Of a stretch of DNA of 64,000 nucleotides, positions 42,820-51,236 are shown piece by piece; the first letter of the stretch is position 1; every line of letters starts with the position of its first letter. Under the pieces are notes generated by a model. It had not been told where the DNA came from. It searched no databases and saw nothing but the letters and a program-made list of their open reading frames with translations. A program made the position numbers and the translations under genes. The stretch spans positions 8,680,001-8,744,000 of the forward strand of contig NZ_CP074102.1 of NCBI RefSeq assembly GCF_018310535.1, given 5' to 3'. Origin of the DNA: Streptomyces mirabilis (GTDB taxonomy: Bacteria; Actinomycetota; Actinomycetes; Streptomycetales; Streptomycetaceae).

Positions 42820-44592
42820 TCAGAGGTCCAGGACAATCCCTCCTGCGGGTTTGGAGCAGCAGATGAGGATGTTGCCCTCGGCGGGGGGTTCGACGGGGTC
42901 GGGTGAGTAGTTGACGGTGCCGGACATGAGGGCGAGTTCGCAGGTGTGGCAGACCCCGGTGCGGCAGGACCACTGGACGGGGACGTCGCAGGCTTCGGCG
43001 AGTTCGAGCAGGGACTCCTGGGCGTCGTTCCAGGGGACTGTGAGTCCGCTGCGGGCGAAGGAGACCTCGGGTCCGGTGCCGGGCGCGCCCGCGGGCTGGT
43101 GAGGCGCGGGCCCGGTTGCCGAGCCCTTGATCCCGGGGGTGATGGCGGGGCCCGCGCCGAAGATCTCGGTGTGGACGCGGGAGGTGTCGAGACCGCAGTC
43201 CACGAGCGCGGCAGTGAGGCTGTCCATGAATGCGGTGGGGCCGCACAGGTACGCGTCGGTGTCGGTGGGTAGGCCGAGCCGGCGGACAGGCCCGGCCGAG
43301 AGACGACCCGCTTCGTCGTAGTCCACGCCAAGGTGGTCGTTGGAAGCGGGCCTGCTGTAGTAGACGGTCGACCGGGCGTTGGGCAGGGTGGCGATCAGGT
43401 CGCGACTTTCCTGGGCGAAGGGGTGCTCGCTGCCGTCACGGGCTCCGTGCAGCCACCACACCTGGCGGGTGGAGCGGTCATGGGCGAGGGTGTGCAGCAT
43501 GGCCAGGACGGGGGTGACGCCGACCCCGGCCGACAGCAGTACCACCGGGTTGTCGCCCCCGGTCAGGCAGAAGGTGCCGCGGGGCGCGGCGGCATCCAGT
43601 TGGTCGCCGACCCGGATGTGGGCACGCAGCTCGTTACTGGCGGCGCCGTGCGGTTCGACCTTCACGCTGATCCGGTACGCGCCGGTGCCTGGCTCTCCGG
43701 ACAGGGAGTAGCTGCGGATCAGGGGTGGCACGCCGCCCGCGGGCTGGACTTTGACGGTGAGGAACTGGCCCGGCAGCGCGGCCGGCAGCGCCGAGCCGTC
43801 TGCGGCGGCCAGGTGCAGGGAGAACACGCTGCGGCTCTCGGACGGGATATGCGTGACAGTCAGCGGGCGGAAGCCCGGCCAGGCAGGCGGCGGTGCGGTG
43901 GCCGCGGTGTTCAGTCCGGCGCTGCCCGAGGAAGCACCACCTTCGCCGTCGGCCTGGTCCAGCAAGGTGCGCATGGAACCCTGCCAGCCGGGGCTGAGCG
44001 CGGGGATCCGCAGGGCCCGTTCGACCTGTTCACGGGTGTGTCCGGGCAGGTAGAGCACCCGGTCGATCTCTTCGACGGTCATCGCCCCCGGGCCGGTGGA
44101 GACCTTGACGATCTTTTGCCCCGCCTCGACCTCGCCTTCCTCAATGACGCGGAGGTAGAAGCCGGGGCGGTGGTGGGCCACGAGCAGTGCGGCCATCTGT
44201 GGCTCACCCATGCGCAGGCCCACCCGGTAGCAGGTCACCCGGGGTTGAGTGACCTCGAACAGGGCGTCCCCGATGCGGTAGCGGTCCCCGATGCAGACCT
44301 CATCGTCGGGCAACCCATCCACGGTGAAGTTCTCGCCGAACTGCCCGGGAGTGAGGTCGTCGCGGCCCAGCTCGTTCGCCCAGAAGCGGTAGGAGTCGGT
44401 CTGGTAGACCAGCACCGCCCGCTGCTCACCGCCGTGCCCGCCCAGATCTCCCTGGCCGTCCCCGTCGATGTTCAGCCGCCGCACCATCCGAGGTCCGGCA
44501 ACGGTCTGCTTGTAGACGCCGGTGTGCACGGTCTTTCCGTGCCAGGGGACGTCTTTCGGCATTCCGATATTCACTGCTGTCAACGTGGCCAC
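42820..44592 (-). CDS. MOSC domain - FAD/NAD oxidoreductase - 2Fe-2S ferredoxin fusion
   Basis: About 590 residues. The N-terminal 220 residues are a YiiM-like MOSC domain (VHTGVYKQTVAGPRMVRRLN, YQTDSYRFWANELGRDDLTP, GQFGENFTVDGLPDDEVCIG). The middle is a ferredoxin-reductase-type FAD domain (LIRSYSLSGEPGTGAYRISV) and NAD domain (VVLLSAGVGVTPVLAMLHTL). The C-terminal plant-type 2Fe-2S domain has cysteines in WSCRTGVCHTC and the last in LICCSKP. It could pass NAD(P)H electrons to a molybdenum-dependent reaction such as reduction of N-hydroxylated compounds (role inferred from mARC/YiiM analogies). GTG 44592 has AGAGAGG just upstream. Confidence 0.85.
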   Translation of the reverse strand: MATLTAVNIGMPKDVPWHGKTVHTGVYKQTVAGPRMVRRLNIDGDGQGDLGGHGGEQRAVLVYQTDSYRFWANELGRDDLTPGQFGENFTVDGLPDDEVCIGDRYRIGDALFEVTQPRVTCYRVGLRMGEPQMAALLVAHHRPGFYLRVIEEGEVEAGQKIVKVSTGPGAMTVEEIDRVLYLPGHTREQVERALRIPALSPGWQGSMRTLLDQADGEGGASSGSAGLNTAATAPPPAWPGFRPLTVTHIPSESRSVFSLHLAAADGSALPAALPGQFLTVKVQPAGGVPPLIRSYSLSGEPGTGAYRISVKVEPHGAASNELRAHIRVGDQLDAAAPRGTFCLTGGDNPVVLLSAGVGVTPVLAMLHTLAHDRSTRQVWWLHGARDGSEHPFAQESRDLIATLPNARSTVYYSRPASNDHLGVDYDEAGRLSAGPVRRLGLPTDTDAYLCGPTAFMDSLTAALVDCGLDTSRVHTEIFGAGPAITPGIKGSATGPAPHQPAGAPGTGPEVSFARSGLTVPWNDAQESLLELAEACDVPVQWSCRTGVCHTCELALMSGTVNYSPDPVEPPAEGNILICCSKPAGGIVLDL

Positions 44593-44865
44593 CACGCCAC
44601 CTCTCTTGTGGCGCCTCCCACGCCGCTCCGACTGGGAAGCCCGTGGTATCAGCTTCTGGCCCCTGGCCGCCGTGTCGATGGGGCAGCCCGATGTCGGCAT
44701 CGGGCTGTATCCCCAGGCACAAAGCACTGCCTCACGCCGAAAGAGCCTGCGACGGCCAGCCCCGCATCGGCCGCCTGACCGGGCCGTGATCAGCACATAC
44801 TATCCGCCATGTGCACATCACATTCGGCCGGAGATCGGCGGGAGGTGTGCGGGTCTCGACACGCT

Positions 44866-45732
44866 TCAGGTCAGGACGCGTCCGAGGAATCCGTGGATGT
44901 ATCCGCTGATGGCGTCCAGGTGCGTCTCCAGGGCGAAGTGTCCGGCGGGCAGCAGGTGGACTTCCGCCTCCGGCAGGTCACGGGAGAACGCCCGCGCGCC
45001 GTCCGGCCCGAAGATCTCGTCCCCCTGGCCCCATACCGCGAGCAGGGGCACCTGGCTGGTACGGAAGTACTCCTGCAGCTTCGGGTACCCCTCGATGTTC
45101 TTCGGGTAGTCGCGGAACAGCGCCAGCTGGATCTCGTCGTTGCCCGGCCGTTCCAGCAGGAGCTGATCGAGAGTCCAGGTGTCGGGGCTGACTAGGCTGG
45201 TGTCGGTGGCGCCGTTCTCGTACTGCCAACGGGTCTTACTCGGGCTGAACTTGGCCCGCGCGCCCGGCTCCGTGTCGCGGCCCGGACTGGTGGCGTACGC
45301 GAACAGGTCGTCCCAGAAGGGCTTGACGAAGCCTTCCATGTAGGCGTTGCCACTCTGCGAGATGATCGCGCTGACGTCGAAGGAAGGGTCGAGCGCAAGG
45401 CGCCAGCCGATCGGTGCTCCGTAGTCGTGCACATACATGGCGAAGCGGTTCATGCCTAGGTGGTTGAGCAGTCCGGCGGTGATGCCGGCGAGGTTGTCGA
45501 AGGTGTAGTCGAATGCGTCCACCTTGGGCATGGCGGAGTGGCCATATCCGATGTGGTCGGTGGCAATCACGTGATAGTCATCGGCCAGCGCGGGGGCGAG
45601 ATGGCGGAACATGTGCGAGCTGCTCGGGAATCCGTGCAGCAGCAGCACGACCGGTGCGTCGCTGGGGCCGGCCTCGCGGTAGAAGACTTCTTGGCCCTTG
45701 ATGGTTGCTGTCTTGTGTCGCGTGGGAAGCAC
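44866..45732 (-). CDS. Alpha/beta hydrolase, haloalkane-dehalogenase/epoxide-hydrolase-like
   Basis: About 288 residues from GTG 45732, which follows GGAGG by five bases (an upstream start at 45771 is less likely). HGFPSSSHMFRHLAPALAD with oxyanion HGFP, nucleophile motif VHDYGAPIGWRLA (Asp in VHDYG, as in dehalogenases and epoxide hydrolases), catalytic His in LLPAGHFALETHLD. The Asp nucleophile points to a hydrolase of the haloalkane dehalogenase/epoxide hydrolase group. Substrate unknown. Confidence 0.85.
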   Translation of the reverse strand: MLPTRHKTATIKGQEVFYREAGPSDAPVVLLLHGFPSSSHMFRHLAPALADDYHVIATDHIGYGHSAMPKVDAFDYTFDNLAGITAGLLNHLGMNRFAMYVHDYGAPIGWRLALDPSFDVSAIISQSGNAYMEGFVKPFWDDLFAYATSPGRDTEPGARAKFSPSKTRWQYENGATDTSLVSPDTWTLDQLLLERPGNDEIQLALFRDYPKNIEGYPKLQEYFRTSQVPLLAVWGQGDEIFGPDGARAFSRDLPEAEVHLLPAGHFALETHLDAISGYIHGFLGRVLT

Positions 45733-46552
45733 ATCGACCTCCGGGCGCCCGTGGGCGCAGAACTGCGTCAAATCCGCCCGTATAAAACCCGGCTGGACAC
45801 GAATATGGTCAGGACGGTCGCCGTGGAGGCTCGGGAACCATTTTCCCTCGGCGGCGTGGTGCCTCGCGGCAGATGGCGCCGGTTGCCACCTTCCTCACGC
45901 TAGACCTGACCTGCAGGGAGGGCAACGCGGCAGAACCAATAAATGGGATCGCGGAGCTCATGTGCGGCTCGCTGAATCACGGGTCCCAACACATTACGGA
46001 ACAAAAGCACAGCAGAGTGTCACAGCAATGTCGCGAGTCGTGGTCTCTGAGGATCGCCTGGCGGTAGTCCGACATCCCTGACGTCAGCCAGGAATACCGC
46101 AATGGCGTATGGCCGTTCCCGTCCGGCTTCCTACCGCGAGGTCGAGTTGGCCGCCCAGCACTGTGCTGGATTCCGTGAGAGCGCGGACCGCACCCAATCA
46201 TTAGTGACGCACTTCTCCGCGGCGCCGCGGGATTCCTTGCCGATCTGCGATTCCTGGTCATCTGGGCGGCCCCTGCTGAGCGCCCAGATCCTCACCCGGC
46301 GCGCTGTGCGGGCCGCCGCGTACAGCATCGGTGGCTCGACGGCTACCGCCGACTTCCACCCCTGCATCGGAAGCTTGGTGTCAATGTCCGTCGAAACAGC
46401 GGCAATCGTGGGGCTACTGGGTGTCAGACCGGGAATCCACCGCGCCCCTGAACGGGACCCCGGCCGCCGTCCGGCACCGCATACGACACCCGCGGCGGGC
46501 CTGTGCTCACGCTGTCATCTGGGAACCGGCTGGCGCCCGGGGTCTCGTACGT
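45733..46552. other. 820-bp region without recognisable gene
   Basis: Between two hydrolase genes. Frames present on both strands are short and look random, and I find no similarity to known families, no tRNA and no strong terminator. It may contain promoters for the flanking gene or eroded genes. Confidence 0.5.
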
Positions 46553-47380
46553 TCAGCCGCGGGCGAAGGCCAGCAAGTCGGCGTCGAAGACGTCCTTGAA
46601 CGGAGCGACCATCGACAGGCCGTGCGGGGCCCCGGGGTACACCTTGAACGTGTTGTCCTTGACGATCTTCGAGGACTTATCGCCGGCCGCGACGATGGGC
46701 ACGATCTGGTCGTCGTCACCATGCGCGATGAGCGTAGGGAAGTCGAAGCGCTGCAGGTCCTCGGTCAGATCGGTCTCAGAGAATGCCTTGATGCAGTCGT
46801 AGGAACCCTTGATCCCCACCTGCAGCGACCACAGCCAGAATGCGTCACGGGTGCCCTGGGACACCTGGTGACCCTCGCGGTTCGCGCCGTAGAAGGGGGC
46901 ACTCAGGTCCTGGTAGAACTGCGAACGGTCGGTCGCCACGCCCTTGCGGATCTCGTCGAACACCTCCCGCGGCAGCCCCTCAGGGTTGGAATCTGTCTTG
47001 AGCATCAGCGGCGGAATCGCGCTGAGCAGGACCGCTTTGGCGACCCGGTCGCTTCCGTGGCGGCCTACATAGCGCGTAACCTCGCCACCCCCGGTGGAGT
47101 GCCCGACAAGAATGACATCACGCAGGTCGAGGGCTTCGATCAGCTGCGCCAGGTCATCGGCGTAGGTGTCCAGGTCGTTGCCGTTCCAGGTCTGCCCGGA
47201 GCGCCCGTGGCCGCGGCGGTCGTGGGCGATGGCGCGGAATCCGTTGTCGGCCATCAATTGGGTCTGGGGGTCCCAGGCGTCGGCGTTCAGCGGCCAGCCA
47301 TGGCTGAAGACCACGGGCTGTCCGGTACCCCAGTCCTTGTAGAAGATCTCGGTATTGTCCCTGGTGGTGATGAAAGGCAT
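46553..47380 (-). CDS. Alpha/beta hydrolase, non-haem chloroperoxidase type
   Basis: 275 residues from ATG 47380, with GAGAGG upstream. [20 protein letters not shown], oxyanion [33 protein letters not shown], nucleophile [19 protein letters not shown], and the His region [11 protein letters not shown]. This is the cofactor-free haloperoxidase/perhydrolase family. In cells such enzymes usually act as esterases. Confidence 0.92.
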   Translation of the reverse strand: MPFITTRDNTEIFYKDWGTGQPVVFSHGWPLNADAWDPQTQLMADNGFRAIAHDRRGHGRSGQTWNGNDLDTYADDLAQLIEALDLRDVILVGHSTGGGEVTRYVGRHGSDRVAKAVLLSAIPPLMLKTDSNPEGLPREVFDEIRKGVATDRSQFYQDLSAPFYGANREGHQVSQGTRDAFWLWSLQVGIKGSYDCIKAFSETDLTEDLQRFDFPTLIAHGDDDQIVPIVAAGDKSSKIVKDNTFKVYPGAPHGLSMVAPFKDVFDADLLAFARG

Positions 47381-47632
47381 CGCATGCCCCTCTCGATCGA
47401 ATCGACGTGAAGTGCCGCAGCCCCATGCGGTCTGACTCGTCCGGAGAACGTGGGCGTCAGCTCGCATGAGGCCATCGGTGCCGTCAACTCGATTGGTCGA
47501 GGCGGTACCTGGGGAAGGCTCACGATGTGCCGGGCGATCGCTGAGCGCCTCGCGCCTTCACGCTACCCGCCGCACCGAATTCACGCGCGCCCAGGCGCAC
47601 GCCCCGCGCTCATCCCGTACGGCCGAGGCCGC

Positions 47633-47919
47633 TCACTCGGCGTATGCCTCGGCTACCGCGAGGGTGTCCTCATATGGATGCAGCTTGACGATCTTGTCGC
47701 CTGCCACCTGAAGGTGCATGGCGATGGGCGTCATGAACGTCCGACCGGTGCCCTTCGCGACTCGGGTGAACCGTCCCAGCATGACCGCGTGGTCACCGTC
47801 GACGAGGAGCGCCTCAATATCGTCAACGTTCTTCTCGGGCACGATGTTCGCCCCCAGCGTCCTGAAATAGTCGGCTACCTCGCCATCGGATCTTGACGGC
47901 CGCGAGTCCGTGTCACCGA
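47633..47919 (-). pseudogene. SnoaL/NTF2-like protein, 5'-truncated
   Basis: The readable frame gives SDGEVADYFRTLGANIVPEK, NVDDIEALLVDGDHAVMLGR and HLQVAGDKIVKLHPYEDTL, which match the last two thirds of SnoaL-like proteins. The first helix and strand (about 40 residues) are missing and there is no start with ribosome binding site; GTG 47842 is a possible internal start. Either a relic or a shortened gene. Confidence 0.55.
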
Positions 47920-47986
47920 AGATTGAGCGGTGGGGGCCGGGCGCCCTCCGGCGAGCCGCGGATGTAGTCAGGCGTGGCGGCCGGGT

Positions 47987-48280
47987 CTACCTGACCGGGC
48001 CTTCATCTTCTCCTGGCTGCGCGTCAGGCATGTCCAGGATGGCCTCTCGGGTGTACTGAGGGCTCTCTGGGGGTGGGGCCACGCTAGGGGCCATGAGTAC
48101 GGTGAGGAGCCTGCTTAGGTCATCCGTGGAGAGCGCCAGGCCCAGGGTCTGCACGATGCGCAGAGCACAGTCCCGGATGGACTGAGCGTCCTTCTCGGGC
48201 GCCGCCGTGCTTCCAATCTCGTCACACACTCGGCTGAACTGTTCAGCGCTGATCGTTGGCCGGCTTATCGGTTGCGCCAT
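47987..48280 (-). CDS. Small hypothetical protein, 97 residues
   Basis: Starts at ATG 48280 behind a strong AGGAGGAG. Sequence: ISAEQFSRVCDEIGSTAAPE, DCALRIVQTLGLALSTDDLS, acidic tail (DMPDAQPGEDEGPVR). Helical, soluble. Not recognised. A perfect 13-bp hairpin ends directly at its ribosome binding site, suggesting translational or transcriptional control. Confidence 0.6.
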   Translation of the reverse strand: MAQPISRPTISAEQFSRVCDEIGSTAAPEKDAQSIRDCALRIVQTLGLALSTDDLSRLLTVLMAPSVAPPPESPQYTREAILDMPDAQPGEDEGPVR

Positions 48281-48292
48281 GGTGCGCTCCTC

Positions 48293-48326
48293 CTGGAAGA
48301 GCGGGCGGTTCCACCCGCTCTTCCAG
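48293..48326 (-). promoter_or_regulatory. 13-bp hairpin abutting a ribosome binding site
   Basis: CTGGAAGAGCGGG (48293-48305) and CCCGCTCTTCCAG (48314-48326) are perfect complements around an 8-base loop. In the mRNA of the minus-strand gene at 48280 the stem ends in CCAG directly joined to GAGGAG of the ribosome binding site. No T run follows, so it is not an intrinsic terminator. Confidence 0.65.
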
Positions 48327-48551
48327 AAAGCGCTGAGCGCACCCCAATGGCAACTGGAGAGAGCCAGAGCGCAGGCGCTGGACCAGAGCCGCTCAGACTT
48401 CGTTGGCACGCGCTCAACGTTGTAGGTGCCAGAAACCTCATCCATGCTGGTCAGACCGTGTAGGGGTGCTGTCGTGAGCTCCTGCCAGTCGACGGTGATG
48501 GTGGGTCCTCGGTGATTGCCGGGCAGCCCCGGCCGGCGCCAGGATGGTCCG

Positions 48552-49690
48552 GTGCTGCTGCGACTGCCCTACCTGGCCCTGACGAGCATGTTCACCCTGA
48601 TACGGCTCCTGCCGATGGGCGATCGCGACAAGGACGCCGAGATCCTGGCGCTGCGCCATCAACTCGTCGTGCTGCAGCGGCAGATCGACAGGCCGAGCCT
48701 CACCTGGCCGGACTGCGCGCTGCTCGCCGCACTCCTGCACCGCCGCCCCCGGGTACAACTTCGCCGACTCCAGCTGATCGTCTCCCCCGACACGGTGCTG
48801 CGCTGGCACCGTGACCTGCTCCGCCGACGCCACGGCAATGCCTCCCGACCCAAGCGCCCCGGGAGACCGCGCACCGTAGGCTCTGTCCGGGTCCTGGTGC
48901 TGAGGCTCGCCGGCCAGAACCCCAACTGGGGGTACCTGCGCATCCACGGCGAACTCGCCGCTCTCGCATCAAGGTCGCCGCCGCCACCGTGTGGAACATC
49001 CTCAAGGAGCACGGCATCGACCCCGCGCCCGACCGGGACCACACTACCTGGGCGAACTTCTTGAGCTCCCAAGTGCAAGCCATCGTCGCCGCCGACTTCT
49101 TCGAGACCAAGACACTGACCGGTGCGACCTTGTACGTCCTCGCTGTCATCGAGCACGCCACCCGGCGCGTGCGGATCCTCGGCGCAACGGCGCAACGGCG
49201 CAACGGCGCAACGGCGCAACGGCGCAACGGCGCAACGGCGCACCCGACCGCGGCCTGGGTTACCCAGCTCGCCCGGAACATGGTCATGGACCTCCACGAC
49301 GCCGGCGCCGGGGTGAAGTTCCTGATCCGCGACCGGGATGTCCGCTACCCGGCGGCCTTCGACGCCGTCCTGCAGGCCGAGGGTATCGAGGTCGTCCAGA
49401 CCGGCGTCCGGATGCCGCGCATGAAGGCGGTCATGGAGCGATGGGTGCGGTCCTGCCGAACCGAGCTCCTCGACCGCACCCTCATCTGGAACCAGGCCCA
49501 TCTACTCCACGCGCTGCGCGAGTACGAGCAGTTCTACAACCAGCACAGGCCGCACCGCACCCTTGCAGGCGCCGCACCGCTACGTCCCCTGCCCGAACCC
49601 ATCACCCAATCCGACCGGCTCACCCACCTCAACGTCCACCGACACGACCGCCTCGGTGGCATCCTGCACGAGTACCAACACGTGGCGTGA
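48552..49690 (+). pseudogene. Integrase-core (rve) transposase, frameshifted
   Basis: The first part (to 49064) has EILALRHQLVVLQRQIDRPS, TVLRWHRDLLRRR, NPNWGYLRIHGELAAL. At about 48966 one G is missing (CTCGCATCAAG for CTCGGCATCAAG), and the continuation lies in the frame from 48989 (VWNILKEHGIDPAPDRD). DDE residues: IVAADFFETKTL, FLIRDRDVRYPAAFD, MKAVMERWVRSCRTELLD. The normal sequence RILGATAHPTAAW is enlarged by two inserted GATAQRRN units from an 8-bp tandem repeat. Confidence 0.85.
49182..49237 (+). repeat. Seven tandem copies of an 8-bp unit inside the transposase
   Basis: GCGCAACG repeated seven times without interruption, followed by a partial eighth copy (GCGCAC). Three units equal 24 bp or eight codons, so the protein reads GATAQRRN twice plus GATA. 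Confidence 0.95.
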
Positions 49691-49997
49691 CCAGCACGGG
49701 CGTGGTTCTTGGCACCTACAAGGGCGAGCAGCGACGTCGTAGTGTGGTCCAAGCCCGTGCGTCCAAGTGATCAAGCTGTGTGGAGAATAGCCATGATCAC
49801 CCGCGATCACGGACTTCCTGCATCCAGGGCCCAATTCGCCCCATACTCACCATCAGTGACGGCAGGGTAGGCCGATCGACGCCAGACCCCGCTCAAGCTC
49901 GAAGACCCGACAAGGCTTGACTGCCGTGACCTTGTGCCTCCCGTCTTCCTGGTCCGGATGCTTCGCCTGGGGATCCGCGGCGTTGGCCAGGTGTTGT

Positions 49998-51236
49998 TCA
50001 GGTCGGTGACCGCTGTTGCCAGACGGAGGTGAGCGCTGCGACGGGGTCGGTGTCGGCTGGTGCCGCGGGCCACCATGCGCCGTCGTCGTCCTGGAGGTAG
50101 GGGTACCAGCGGGCGTCGGGGCCCAGACGCAGCTGGATGCCCTGGCCGGGGAGGGTGAGGCGGTTGCGCCAGGCCCTGAGGGGGACAGGGTCGGTGGCCA
50201 TCTCGGCGAGGGTCATGGTCAGGGCGGTGCGGGCGGCTGCCATCACCGCTGGGTCGGGGATGTGGGGCTGTTCGGCGACGGTGAGGCCGGTGGGACCGCC
50301 GTGGCGCCAGGCACGGACGAGGCGGGCGAACGCGGTCGGCTTGGTGCCGGTGTTCTGGATCAGGTTATGGAACCACTCGGGTCCGGGGTTGCTCGCGGCG
50401 ATCCGTACGGCGTCCTGGTGCTGGGTCAGGTGCAGGCAAGTGGTGTCGCCGGACAACAACTGCGTTGTGCGTGCCGCTGCGTCGGCCATGAGCCGTTCCA
50501 GGTCCGTGAGGGACAGGCCGCTGTCGGACGGTGGGGGGACCGGCAGTGCAGCGGCGTGGGGGGATGGTGCGGGGAGGTCGGGCAGCCCGGGGGTGTGTTC
50601 GGCCCAGGCGGCGTAGGCGCTGGCGGCGGGGATCCCGGCCGGAGCTGGCGGGGTGTCCGTCGCCGGGCTCGGGGTGCGGCGTGCGCGCAGTTGGGCGAGG
50701 ACCTCCTCGCGGCTGCGACCGCGCAGCGCGAAGAGCACGAACGGGTCGGTGTCGATGGTCGCGGCGATGGCGTAGCAGAGCGCGGCGGCGTGCTTGCAGG
50801 GGTATCCCCAGTCGGGGCAGGAGCAGTCCGGGTCGAGTTCGGTGGGCTGCGGCAGCAGGGGGACGCCTGCCTGGCGGGCGGCGTCGACGAGTTGGGCGGG
50901 CATCTCGCCGTCGAGGAGCGCGGCGAGATGCCCGGCACGGGCCGCGACGGCATCCAGCAGTGTGTCCCACTGGGCGTCGGTGAGGACGGGCAGGTGGACC
51001 GAGGATCGGTAGGGGCGCGGCTGGCTGCCCTGGACAGAGGCCTTGATATGGCCGGGGGCGACGGTGGTCGGGCCGACCATGCCCTTGCGGGCGTAGGTGC
51101 GTCCGCGGGACAGACGCCCGGCGTCGAGGGTGGAGTCCTCCAGGGCGGTTACCCATGCCTGGCCCCACCAGGTTGCGGCGAAGGCGTGCCTGCCGCGGGC
51201 GGGCGCACGGCGCTGGCCGGGCAGCGAGGGGCTCAT
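49998..51236 (-). CDS. SWIM zinc-finger protein
   Basis: 412 residues from ATG 51236, overlapping the stop of the SNF2 gene by ATGA. WWGQAWVTALEDSTLDAGRL and RGRTYARKGMVGPTTVAPGH are typical N-terminal parts. The SWIM zinc ligands are in DPDCSCPDWGYPCKHAAALC (CxCx6CxH). The C-terminal half is Pro/Ala-rich and helical. SWIM proteins bind DNA or protein and in actinobacteria are often encoded next to a SNF2-type ATPase; the pair probably acts as a complex. Confidence 0.92.
   Translation of the reverse strand: MSPSLPGQRRAPARGRHAFAATWWGQAWVTALEDSTLDAGRLSRGRTYARKGMVGPTTVAPGHIKASVQGSQPRPYRSSVHLPVLTDAQWDTLLDAVAARAGHLAALLDGEMPAQLVDAARQAGVPLLPQPTELDPDCSCPDWGYPCKHAAALCYAIAATIDTDPFVLFALRGRSREEVLAQLRARRTPSPATDTPPAPAGIPAASAYAAWAEHTPGLPDLPAPSPHAAALPVPPPSDSGLSLTDLERLMADAAARTTQLLSGDTTCLHLTQHQDAVRIAASNPGPEWFHNLIQNTGTKPTAFARLVRAWRHGGPTGLTVAEQPHIPDPAVMAAARTALTMTLAEMATDPVPLRAWRNRLTLPGQGIQLRLGPDARWYPYLQDDDGAWWPAAPADTDPVAALTSVWQQRSPT

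Larger units (their letters stand above)
48420..49721 (+). mobile_element. IS3-like insertion sequence, inactive copy
   Basis: About 1.3 kb. Imperfect terminal inverted repeats: left TTGTAGGTGCCA (48420-48431) and the same sequence inverted at the right end (to 49721), with further similarity inward up to GCTGGTCA. It carries an rve-type transposase interrupted by a one-base deletion and by a tandem repeat expansion. Confidence 0.65.

Noticed and set aside
45733-46552. Possible genes in the 820-bp gap between hydrolases
   Set aside because: Several frames are open, but none has a ribosome binding site, family motif or balanced composition.
49182-49237. Short tandem repeats as a CRISPR-like array
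   Set aside because: The 8-bp units are contiguous without spacers and lie inside a transposase reading frame; no cas genes are present in the window.
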